Shown here piece by piece: positions 13,841-27,944 of a DNA stretch of 64,000 nucleotides. The number at the start of each line of letters is the position of its first letter. Positions within the stretch are counted from its first letter, which is position 1. This DNA is from Neocallimastix lanati (nom. inval.) (lineage: Eukaryota; Neocallimastigomycota; Neocallimastigomycetes; Neocallimastigales; Neocallimastigaceae), in NCBI GenBank assembly GCA_016946835.1, contig JACVTC010000058.1, positions 861,001-925,000 of the forward strand, in the 5' to 3' direction. The translations under genes were made by a program, and so were the position numbers. The notes beneath the pieces were generated by a model. It searched no databases, was not told the origin of the DNA, and saw only the letters and a list, made by a program, of their open reading frames with translations.

Positions 13841-15686
13841 TAATATTAATAATAATAATATTATTTAATTATTTTATTTTATTTTATTTTTATTTATATT
13901 TATATTTATATTTATATTTTTATATTAAAAATTTACTTTTAATTTCATAAATTTATTAAATGGTTGTGGTGCATATTTCATGATTAAAATTGAATTTGAT
14001 TTTGCAACTGATAAATATACAGAATTTCCAATTTTTGCTATTATATATTATATTTATAAAATAATGTATTATTAATTATTATTAAATTTTAATATAAATA
14101 ATATTTAGTATATAAAAAAAAATTTATTATTATTATTATTATTTATATTAATATCATATCTATTATATTTTACTAATTATAATTAATAAACTTGTATTTA
14201 ATAATATATTATTTTATTCTTACTTATTGAATAATAGTAACAGCCTTTTGTTTCCTTCAATTTTTTAATTTTGGTTTCAGTTTCAAATTTTTTTGGTTTT
14301 TTTAAATTGGATATAGATCTTAAATTATGAATAGACACTACATCATATTTTCCTAAGAAAATTTATTATATTTTATTTATGAAAGTTTTAATTATTTGAA
14401 TATTAACTGCATTAATTTATTAATTTATCATTTTTTATTTAGTATAGTTTATTATTAATATTAACCAGTCCATCCATTTATAAGATTTGGTAAATTTCCA
14501 GATCTTGATACAATAGTACCAATTTCTTCAATTACATTAAGTTGTAAATACTTTCTAGTAGATAATAATCTTAATTTACCTCCTGGTTCTAAATTTAAAA
14601 TTTAATTTTTTTTATTATTTTTTTTTTGTGTATATATTTTTTTATTATTATTATTTTTATTTTATTCAATTATTATTATATATAATTAATATTTATTAAT
14701 TAATATTTTGTATATTAATATTAATAATATATTATTAGTAATTTGGAACATTAGTTTACCATTTAATGGATATGAGTATAAACCATTTTCCGTTCCAAAT
14801 AATAATAAATCCTCTTTTATTATATATTAAATAGATATTATATATATATTATTAATACTTTAATTATATAATAATTATATTTTTTATTACTTTATTATAA
14901 TATTTTTAAATAGAAATTAATACCATAAAAGTCTGCGCATGTAATTGGAATATTAACTCTACATACACGAGTAGTATCGAATTTCTATTTTATTATATAG
15001 AAATATGTAATATATATATATATATATGTGTTATTATATTTTATACTTTAAAATATAAATTATTTTTTTTTTTTTTTAAAAAAAAATTATATTATGTACA
15101 ATCTTTTTAGTAGTATCATCAGCCATCGGTTCAATAATCTATATAAATTAACATAATATTATTAATATAAATAAACCAATAACATAATTTATATTATTAT
15201 GAAAATATTACTTTATCTGATGGAGAAGTTGGGTTTGATTCGGCAGAATTAACGATAATATTTTCAGTGGGATGATTTTCATTTTCATTTTCGGATTCTG
15301 CTTCATCTTCATCATCATAATCATTTTCACCATTCATACGACGTGCTTCTCTTGACCTCTGAATTAAATTAATGATCGTATTTTGGACGTTATTTGCTTT
15401 TTTTACAAATGGATGCTGTATATATAGGGGAAAATTATGGTATTAATAAAATCATATATAAATTATTACATGAATATTTAAAATATCAAAATTCTAATTT
15501 ATTTTATAAAAAAAAAAAAACTTCATTTTATATAAAAAATTAATAATTACATTTAATAATTGTTCTGCTGTTGGACGCTTGTCTGGATCTTTTTGTAAAC
15601 ATTTACTTACGAAATCATGAAATTCAGGTGTCCTTTTTTATTGTATAAATTGAGCATTTGAAATATTATTAAAATTATTATATGAA

Positions 15687-15763
<77 letters not shown>

Positions 15764-15925
15764 GTATAAAAAAAAACAAAAAAAAAAAAATTAATTTTTT
15801 TAATATATTATTTTATATGTTATGTTTAATTTAATTATATTAATTTTTGAAAAACGTAATTAATATATTTATAATAGTATTATGATTATTGTTATTTATT
15901 TATTTATTATTATTTTATTTTATTT

Positions 15926-15966
<41 letters not shown>

Positions 15967-16652
15967 ATTAATTTAATTACCAAGTTCCTTGAGTAATTTT
16001 TGGAGAATCAAGATTTGGAATCATGAATAATACTCTCATTGGATGCATATCAAACATTGGTGGAGCACATTGTGTCATTTCAATAGCTGTAATACCTAAA
16101 CTCCAAATATCAGCCTTTATTATAATTATTATAATTATTATTTTTATTATTAATATTAATAATAAATAAAATAACAAAAAATAAAAAAAAAAATTATATA
16201 CATATATTTTTTTTTCACAATAATCTATTATTATTTATCATTTATTATCATTATTTATTAATGATATTACCTTATAATCATATTCTGTTCCACACTGTTC
16301 AGAAGTAATGACTTCAGGAGCCATCTATAATAAAAAAAATAACAATATTAGCAATGAAATAAATATTAATAATACATTAATTATATAATAATTAAAATAT
16401 CTAAAAATAAAAATTACCCAATATGGTGTTCCAATAAATGTATGTCTTTTAGATAATGTTTTTGTAATTTGTGTAGAAACACCAAAATCAGCTATATAAT
16501 ATTCAAAAAAATAAAATAAGTAAAAATAAAATAAAAAATAAATAAAAAATAAAATAAAAAATAAATAAAATAAAATTAATTAATAAATTTTTATATACAT
16601 TAATAATATAATTAAACAATATATTATTAATATTATTTCCATTATTTATTTA

Positions 16653-16689
<37 letters not shown>

Positions 16690-17985
16690 TTACCTAATTT
16701 TACATCACCGGATTCGGTAAGTAAAATGTTTCCTTTTTAAATTATAATAAATATGTATATATATTTAATAAATATATATATATATATATATAATCATAAA
16801 ACTAATAAATTTAAAACATTTACCACACTTAATATCTTTTTATATTTAATTTATTTATTTATTTTTTTTTTTTTAAAAAAAAAAAATTAATTAATTCGTT
16901 AATAAAATTTTTAATAATAGATTTTAAAATTTTAATATTTATACACAAAACATAATTTTATTTCTTTACCTCTATGTAACTTTCTGCATGAATGAAGGAA
17001 ATTTAGACCCTATATATAATAATTTAATTATTATAAATAATATAAATAAAATTTGTAAATATTATTTTTAATTATTACTTTTAATTAATTAATTAATTTA
17101 TTTTATTTTATTATTATTTTTTTTTGTTTGTTTGTTTGAGCATATTTATCTTAATATGAATAATGTATTCTATATTTACAGATAAACTTTCTTTAATAAT
17201 TGATGATATTTCATCTTCATTTAATGGTCCTTTTAATGCTATATAATTTTATTAAATTATATAATATTTATATTAATATTTAAAATTTTTTTAAATCAAG
17301 ATATATATAAATATACATATATATATATATTAATACCTTTGTAGCATCCTTCAACAGAACCTCCACCACAGTATTCCATGGCAATCTAATTATTTTATAA
17401 TTGAAAATTTTTTATATATACAATTCAGTAAAGTGAATAAAATTATCATTTTGATTTTATTTATTTTTTTAAATATTATTTAAATAAAACTTTTTGAAAC
17501 ATTAATTATTAAATACTAATTTTTTGAATTCAAACTATTATATTTATAATAAATATCTAAATATTAAATCGAATATTTTATTGAATAGATTTTGTTGAAA
17601 TGATTTGTAATATTACATTATTGTATAGTTGAATTAATAATTAAAAATTATTAATAATATAAAGAATAAATATATATAATATTGGAAGATAATTACAGAA
17701 ATATATTTTTGTCCTTTAACATTTCCTCTTTTCATAAAACATCCATGATATGCAACTACATTTTTATGTGCACAACTTTTCAAAAAGTTAACTTCATTTA
17801 AAACATCATCCAATTCTTCACCAACTTCTAATCGAATAACTTTTACAGCTGCATATTGATTTGTTTCTAAAATTTTAGCCTATTATTATTATTATTATCC
17901 AATTTAAAATATCAAAAGTTCGTTGGAGTTTAACATTTTTGTATAAAGTAAATATACATGATAAAAAATATTAAGATATTGATTT

Positions 17986-18024
<39 letters not shown>

Positions 18025-18427
18025 TTTGATGTAATTATATAATATTTTTATTAATTATATATAATATATTAGATATAACCTTGAAAACTTCACCGTAACT
18101 TTATTTATTTATTCATTTAAAATAAAGTATATGTAGGAAATATGCATATTTTTTAGGTACGATTTCCGAAAAAAAAAAAAAAAAAAGAGACAAAAGATAT
18201 ATTAAATTAATATTATATTGTTTTTTTCTCTTTTAAAATAATTATGTATTGGTTATTAAATATATCAATTTTGATTATTATTTTTTATAAAAATAAATAA
18301 ATATTTAAATATACCTTCCGGTTCCAATATGCTCTAATAAATCAAATTGAAAGTCTGGTGTATCTTTTAAAATACTTTGTAATTTTTTTTCTGTTTCTTT
18401 TGATAGAGTATTATGGTTTGAGGCCAT
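12943..18427 (-). CDS. STE20/GCK-family (MAP4K-like) Ser/Thr kinase with C-terminal CNH domain, 22 exons
   Basis: Twenty-two exons joined in phase give 700 residues. Exon ends, from the start: 18315-18427, 18080-18098, 17697-17879, 17337-17385, 17180-17238, 16970-17009, 16824-16835, 16694-16732, 16418-16491, 16271-16324, 15981-16114, 15551-15632, 15212-15415, 15100-15138, 14924-14984, 14760-14813, 14466-14588, 14224-14352, 13937-14037, 13502-13712, 13274-13354 and 12943-13184. Kinase domain about 29-286: glycine loop GTGSYGEV (35-42), AVK lysine K57, helix-C E73, HRDIKCGN catalytic loop (153-160), ADFG (172-175), GTPYWMAPEV, and a [10 protein letters not shown] tail. An acidic linker follows, then a CNH beta-propeller (about 369-690: [50 protein letters not shown]). 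Kinase-linker-CNH order is the hallmark of germinal-centre kinases, which act at the top of MAPK or polarity cascades, with CNH binding small GTPases. All key catalytic residues are present. All introns are GT..AG. Confidence 0.93.
13794..13840. repeat. (AAT)n in kinase intron
   Basis: Triplet run inside intron 19 of the GCK kinase gene, between exons 13937-14037 and 13502-13712. Confidence 0.9.
15691..15763. repeat. (AAT)n in kinase intron
   Basis: Triplet run inside intron 11 of the GCK kinase gene, between exons 15981-16114 and 15551-15632. Confidence 0.9.
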
Positions 18428-22095
<3,668 letters not shown>

Positions 22096-23823
22096 TTATT
22101 TACTTTCTGACATATAATATGATTTTGGATAGTTTGTATTTTGACCATCATTCTTTAACATCATTTGAATCGCTTGGGCATTTTGTGGGTTTAATGATGA
22201 GGTACGACGATTATGCGAACGTTCAGAAACAAATGATCTTGAATCACCTTCAGAAACATTGTCATCTTCAAGGCAATTCATTGGGAATGTACCCTGTTTT
22301 CCTGTAGTCATATTTATACCAAATGCCCAACCATCCTTTATATAATTTAAATATATAATTTTAATAATAATATTAATTTTTGTTTAAAAATATTAAATTA
22401 TAATTATGTATTACACTAAATAAAAATGAAAAATAATTTTAATTTATTTTTAATAAAAATTAATAAAAAATATACTTCAAATGTTTCTTCTGTTCTAATA
22501 ATATCTCCTGGTTGAACTTCCATTTCATCTGGTAATGAAGGTTGGAAATCATAAAGTACACGATAAACTTGATGTGGTTTAAATGTTTGGTAGTAATAAC
22601 TTGGTGATGGGCTAGATATTTCATCATCCTGTGGAGAATTCATAGATTCTGATAAATTATTTGAATATATAGTATCATGAATATAGGCTTGTGGTGGTGA
22701 TTGAATATTATTACTTTGATTTACATTATTGTTTGAAGTTAATCCTTCGATATAATTAGAATGTCCCACTGGTGATCCAGGAGACATTGTTGAAATAAAT
22801 TGCTGTCCATTAATATTTTGATTAAGATTATTTTTATATTGAAGTGGAATAGCATTAATTGGTGAACTTGATGACACAAGATGTGGTTCAGATACTGATG
22901 GCGGTAAATTCCATACATCATCGTTTCTCTTTTTACCATTTTTAACACAAAAACAGAATACTATGAAAATTACTAAAATAATACCTATAATTGAACCGAT
23001 GATAATAATATTACTCCAATTAAATACTTTTGAATTTTCATTACCACTTGAATTTCCTGCTGTAGAAACATTTGGTTGAGAAGTACCAATTGATCCTATA
23101 TAAAAATATTTATATTATTTTTATTTCAAATTTGTTAAAAATATAAAATTATTTATTTAAAGATATAATACTATATTATTCGATACTTCTTATAGAATGA
23201 TTTTTTTTTTTTTTTTTTTTTTTGAATTATGAAATTATATACTATTTTATACCTGATTTAGAGTTAGAAAGAGTGTTATTTGAAATTACATTTTGATTAT
23301 TATCAATACTTTCGTTATCACTATTGCTTTTTACTTTAACTGAAAATGAATCAGAAACTTTATTTTCTTCGTCAAGGTAAGCATATAATAAATATTCATT
23401 AAAATCAAGTTTTTCTGGTATATTAATATCTATATCGTATGTATTGCCCTTATTAAATTGAAACTTTGTATCATCAACAGTTCCAACTTTTATAAAAACT
23501 TTTTTATTTTCATCTCTTAAAACAAAGTTAAAGGCTTTATCTGAAGTTTGCGATAAAAATTTAAATTTTATGGAAGCAGTTTTTCCTAAAATTTATATTA
23601 ATTATTAATTAATTTATTGATTAAAACTGAATTTACTATTTCATTTTTAACTTCTAAATTATTGTTTTATAATACATTAAATTATTATACCTGCTTCTAT
23701 TTCTTTTCCACCATTTACACTTAAAATTGAGATATATTTATCGTCTTGCGCATTAGTTATAATTAAACTAATTAATATAATAAAAATATTAATGAATGAT
23801 TTTATTGATACTTTTCTTGTCAT
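22096..23823 (-). CDS. Secreted-ectodomain, single-pass membrane protein with cytoplasmic SH3 domain
   Basis: Four exons (23691-23823, 23253-23585, 22476-23095, 22096-22335) join in phase to 441 residues. A signal peptide is evident: basic MTRK, then the hydrophobic FINIFIILISLIIT and cleavage near NAQ. Residues about 25-130 form a beta-rich ectodomain (ISILSVNGGKEIEAGKTASI ... YDIDINIPEKLDFNEYLLYA). This resembles the Kre9/Knh1-type Ig-like domain of fungal wall proteins, but that is only a pattern impression. A Ser/Asn-rich stalk precedes the membrane span (about 180-203, IIIIGSIIGIILVIFIVFC) and basic stop-transfer KNGKKR. The Ser/Asn/Pro-rich cytoplasmic part carries an SH3 domain (about 331-386) with ALYDF-like VLYDFQP, DEMEV, GDII, DGWAFG and GTFPMN. 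The plan parallels yeast Fus1 and Sho1-like wall sensors that link the cell surface to signalling. All introns are GT..AG. Confidence 0.88.
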
Positions 23824-24303
23824 TTTTTTCTATGGCTTATGATTTGAAATTTATTTAATTATTTTATATATATATTTTTTTTTTACTTTTCTAATATTAA
23901 AATTTTATCAATTTTAATTTAATATCTATCTTTATTATTATTATTATTATTATTATTTTTTTTTTACTTTTGTGTTTTTTTTTTTGATTCTTAAGTTAAA
24001 TTTGATTTAGGATGAATATAATTAATATTCTTGTTACTATTTGATAATAATATTAAAAATTATAAAATTAATAATTTTTAAAAATCCTATAGTACTTAAA
24101 TTATTATTATTATTTTTTTTTAGATATATAATTTTATTTATTATTTTTTTTTTTTTAATTAATTTATAATTTTTACTTTTTTTTTTTTTTTTTTATTTTG
24201 TAATTAATAATTTATTATTTACATAAATTGTTCTATATATCTATCATTTTATAATCTACATTTAGAATTTAGTTTTTATATAAATAAATAAATAAATAAA
24301 TAA

Positions 24304-24342
<39 letters not shown>

Positions 24343-25317
24343 ATATAAAACGATGTTATAAAATAATAAATAATTAATATATATTTGTAATATTAAAAAA
24401 AAAAAAAAAAAAAAAAATAAATATAATAATAAATAATATATAGTATAAATTAAAATTTAATTAAATTATAATAGGATTATAATATGGTAATGTAATCATA
24501 TGTCTTTAATATAGAATTAACTTTGATAATTTTTTTTCAAAAAAGAAAAAAATTACCATAATAAATTATTTTATACTTTTTTAATAAAAAATATAAAATT
24601 TTGAAGTAGAGTATTGAATATTAATATATATAAAAAAAAGATTATTATACATTATTTAACGAAATATTTTATAATCTAATTTCAAATATATATTTAATAA
24701 AAAAAAAAATAAAAAATGATAAAAAAGTAATAATTTCTATTGCTTTTTTTTTTTATAAAAATCATTTATAAATTAAAATTATATTTATTTATATTTAAAA
24801 ACAAAAACAAAAATGCATTTGTTATTCAATTTTTATAGTATTATTAAAAAACAAAAACAAAAATGCATTTGTTATTCAATTTTTTTTGTATTAAAAAACA
24901 AAAATGCATTTGTTATTCAATTTTTATTGTATTAAAAAACAAAAATGTATTTGTTATTCAATTTTTATAGAATATATTCCAATTAATTTAATTTTATAGA
25001 TTTAATGGACCTATATAATTTTTATTATTAATTATACTTTCATGTATATTATATTACTACAATTATAAAATTTAAAATTAAAACCTAAATTATAAATATT
25101 TATTAGATAAAAAAATTATATCAAAAATTAATATATAGCCTATCTATTATTTAATGAAAAGAAATTAAAGTGTTACTAAAAAATAATATAATAACCAATA
25201 ATTTTAAATGTTACACAGCAAATTGAAGTATTGTTTTTAATATAAAATTAATAAAAAAAAATATTTAAAATAAACTTTTTCAATAAAATATAATTTAATT
25301 TTAAAATGGATTAAATA
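23824..25317. other. AT-rich intergenic region upstream of the SH3 membrane protein
   Basis: Mostly poly-A/T, with (AAAT)n merging into poly-A at about 24283-24341. The only structured feature is the tandem repeat listed at 24797-24970. Confidence 0.5.
24797..24970. repeat. Four-copy tandem repeat, about 40-55 bp unit
   Basis: Four head-to-tail copies of a unit containing aaaaatgcatttgttattc, separated by T-rich and A-rich spacers of slightly different length. The last copy has atgtattt instead of atgcattt. Function unknown; there is no dyad or coding sense. Confidence 0.85.
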
Positions 25318-25537
25318 TGTAAGAAATATTTAAGTTTTATTAATAAATTTATAATTTTTATTTATTATATTATTGTTCATTGTGTTAGTATTAACACAAA
25401 TAAAGATGTATTTATATAAAAATTTGTGGCTTGGCTTCATTACTAATTATGAATTACATGAATATTCATAGAATAAATGCATTACTAATTATTACTAATT
25501 ATTATTAATTCAATTCAATATTTTAATTATTCTAACA
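25318..25537 (-). repeat. Copia 3' LTR
   Basis: A 220-bp direct repeat of 42490-42709. Differences seen: gtgttag versus gttttag, and ttcatag versus ttcttag. TG...CA termini. Confidence 0.95.
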
Positions 25538-25635
25538 TTCCGCCTAAAACTTAAATTATTTTAGGAAATGATTTAATGTTTTGTAAAGTTGATTTTATAG
25601 TATGTATTGTTTAGTTTTGTATAGTTTGTATTAGT

Positions 25636-27300
25636 TTATGTCGAAAAATTTGTGAAACTTTTTAATTTTGTTACATTAATGTTTTTTGTTAATATGTCGG
25701 CCACCATTTCACTTGTATTCTTGTATTTTAGTATTATTTTGTTTTTCTTAATGTTATCGTTATCGAAATGAAATTTTATATCTATATGTTTTAATTTTGT
25801 AGAGAATTCACCATTTTCCATAATTATTTTACTTGATTTATTGTCTGTGTATATTGTGATGGGAGATTTGTGGTTGAATAATTCATATATAATGTTTCTA
25901 AACCACAGAGCCTTCTTGATGCATTCTGAGGCACTAATGAATTCTGCCTCTGCAGTGGAAGTAGCTACTATTGTTTGTTTCTTGGAATACCATGAAATGG
26001 GCGAGTTTCCCATTAAGAATATATGACCTGATGTTGATTTCCGGTCTTCCTTGTCCCCAGCGAAATCGGCATCGGTATATCCATGGAATGGACCTAAACC
26101 ATTATATAAAATTTTGTAGTATTTAGTGTTATTTAAATATTTTAAAATATTAATAATTTTATACCAATCGGCGTATATAGGATTTTCACATTGTCGTGCA
26201 GCATAATGCACTGCGAAAGAAATGTCTGGCTGAGTGCATTTTGCTAAATATATAAGTGATCCAATTACACTTTTATATGTAGTAGGATCAAAAGGTTTAT
26301 CATTAGTAATATTATTTAGTGTACAAGGTGTGTTAGTTCTTTTATTTTGAGTAATTTTAAAATTGCTCAATAAATTTTCAATAAAATTTGTTTGTGAAAT
26401 TCGGTATTCGAATTTCGTTTGTTCAATTGTAATACCTAGAAGATATTTTAAAGGCCCATAATTAGAGATTTTAAATTTTGATTTAATTTTATTGATTATA
26501 TCATTTATTTCATAGTTACTATCACTGATGATCATATCATCTACATATATACCAATTAAACAAATTATTTTATTATCTTTTAGTTTCCTAAAAATGCACG
26601 GATCGGATTTTAATTGATGGAAGCCTTGTTCTTTTATGAAGGTAGAAATTATTTCGAACCATTGTCTTCCAGACTGCCTTAAGCCGTACAGAGCTTTATT
26701 TAATTTCCAAATTCCTTTTTGATAATTCTTATCTCCGGGAGGGATAGTGGTATATATGTCTTTATCAAGGTTAGCGTTTAGGTAGGCAGCTTTTATGTCT
26801 AACTGGTAGATGTTCCATTTTAAGTAAGATGCAATAGATATTATAAATTTTAGGCTATCGGAATTCAAAGTAGGAGAGTATGTTAATTCAAAATCAATAC
26901 CAAATACTTGGGTAAATCCTCGAGCAACAAGTCTAGCTTTGTATTTTGTTATATTGTTGTGCTCGTCTCTTTTAATCGTAAATACCCATTTGGTAGTAAT
27001 CGTTTTTCTATTATTTGGTACTTCTTTAACTATTGTCATAATATTGTTTGAATATAAGTTGTATAATTCTTCATTGATTGCTTTAATCCAGCGTTCTTTA
27101 TTCTTACATGTTATTGCTTGATTATAATTGAATGGTATTTCTGATTCTATTATATTTATTGACTTATGATTTTCAGTACTATTTATCCTCTTATTTTCAT
27201 TAAATAACGGTGTTTCTCTGCGTTTATTTAATATCACATTATCATAAAAATGAACATGACGTGACCGTATATCATTATTTATTAATAAATTGTTATCTTT
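25636..27300 (-). CDS. Copia polyprotein, RT and RNase H part (disrupted)
   Basis: The open frame runs from the insertion junction at 27300 to a stop at 25636. The copia-type RT begins KWVFTIKRDEHNNITKYKA and RLVARGFTQ. It contains QLDIKAAYLNANL with the first palm Asp and YVDDMIIS with the catalytic Asp pair. RNase H follows with GYTDADFAGDKEDRKSTSG, TAEAEF, YTDNKS and KHIDIKFHF, ending DILTKNI. All RT and RNase H signature residues are present. This part has no promoter or start of its own; it is the 3' half of a gag-pol frame now cut off by Gypsy-A. Confidence 0.92.
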   Translation of the reverse strand, partial: KDNNLLINNDIRSRHVHFYDNVILNKRRETPLFNENKRINSTENHKSINIIESEIPFNYNQAITCKNKERWIKAINEELYNLYSNNIMTIVKEVPNNRKTITTKWVFTIKRDEHNNITKYKARLVARGFTQVFGIDFELTYSPTLNSDSLKFIISIASYLKWNIYQLDIKAAYLNANLDKDIYTTIPPGDKNYQKGIWKLNKALYGLRQSGRQWFEIISTFIKEQGFHQLKSDPCIFRKLKDNKIICLIGIYVDDMIISDSNYEINDIINKIKSKFKISNYGPLKYLLGITIEQTKFEYRISQTNFIENLLSNFKITQNKRTNTPCTLNNITNDKPFDPTTYKSVIGSLIYLAKCTQPDISFAVHYAARQCENPIYADWYKIINILKYLNNTKYYKILYNGLGPFHGYTDADFAGDKEDRKSTSGHIFLMGNSPISWYSKKQTIVATSTAEAEFISASECIKKALWFRNIIYELFNHKSPITIYTDNKSSKIIMENGEFSTKLKHIDIKFHFDNDNIKKNKIILKYKNTSEMVADILTKNINVTKLKSFTNFST

Positions 27301-27515
27301 AATGCTATCACGAAATGGTTCTTGACAATAAATTTAAAAATAAACACTTAAAACCTTTAAAATAAAATAAGTAAAATATTTTTATTTATATTTATTTTAT
27401 TAATTATAAATTTATTATCAAAAACACATTAATTAACTTAATAAGTTAGTGTTTAATAATAATTTTATTTTATTAATAAAAACTCAAAGTATAAAATATT
27501 TTTAGAGGAAAATCT

Positions 27516-27528
27516 ACTCCTATTTATA
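27516..27528 (-). promoter_or_regulatory. LTR core promoter (TATA motif), Gypsy-A
   Basis: TATAAATAGGAGT on the - strand is shared exactly with Gypsy-B although the surrounding LTR sequence differs. It lies about 45 nt upstream of the predicted transcript start GAGTTTTTAT. The copy in the active 5' LTR is at 39754-39766. Confidence 0.6.
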
Positions 27529-27657
27529 TAAAAATTTTGATAAATAAAATAAAGAAATTTTAATGAATTAAAAATAACCAATCAAGCTATTTTTCTTAAT
27601 AAAAATAAAAATAAAATAAAAATAATAATAAAATATATTTTTTGGAAAAATAAAGGT

Positions 27658-27707
27658 TTCGAACTTGAGAAGTTCGAACTAAAGTCTTAGTTACTAACAA
27701 CTAAGAC
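27658..27707 (-). other. tRNA-like twin-hairpin module in Gypsy-A LTR
   Basis: Two perfect 9-bp stems: GTCTTAGTT-GTTAGT-AACTAAGAC (27684-27707) and TTCGAACTT-CTC-AAGTTCGAA (27658-27678), element sense. An A-box-like TAGCATAATG precedes them and a B-box-like GTTCGAAACC overlaps the second. The same module is at 39896-39945 in the other LTR. Confidence 0.75.
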
Positions 27708-27944
27708 ATTATGCTAATTTTTATGATTCGTTACATGGTCCTCCTTCAGGATTCGGATACCAGACGAATCAAAAAAAAAAATAAAATTTAACTATATAAA
27801 ACTAGAAAATTCTAAATACATTAAAATCATACATTTTTATTTTTATTATTTTTTATTTTTATAATAAAATTTTGATATTTATATTGATATTGATAAAAAT
27901 ATTATAACAATAAAATGAGAGTAAAAATAAGTATTATTTAGTTA

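Larger units (their letters stand above)
27306..27735 (-). repeat. Gypsy-A 3' LTR
   Basis: 430-bp LTR. Element-sense order: TGTAACGAATC end, twin hairpins (27658-27707), TATA motif TATAAATAGGAGT (27516-27528), GAGTTTTTAT site (27476-27485), TTTCGTGA end. Confidence 0.95.
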
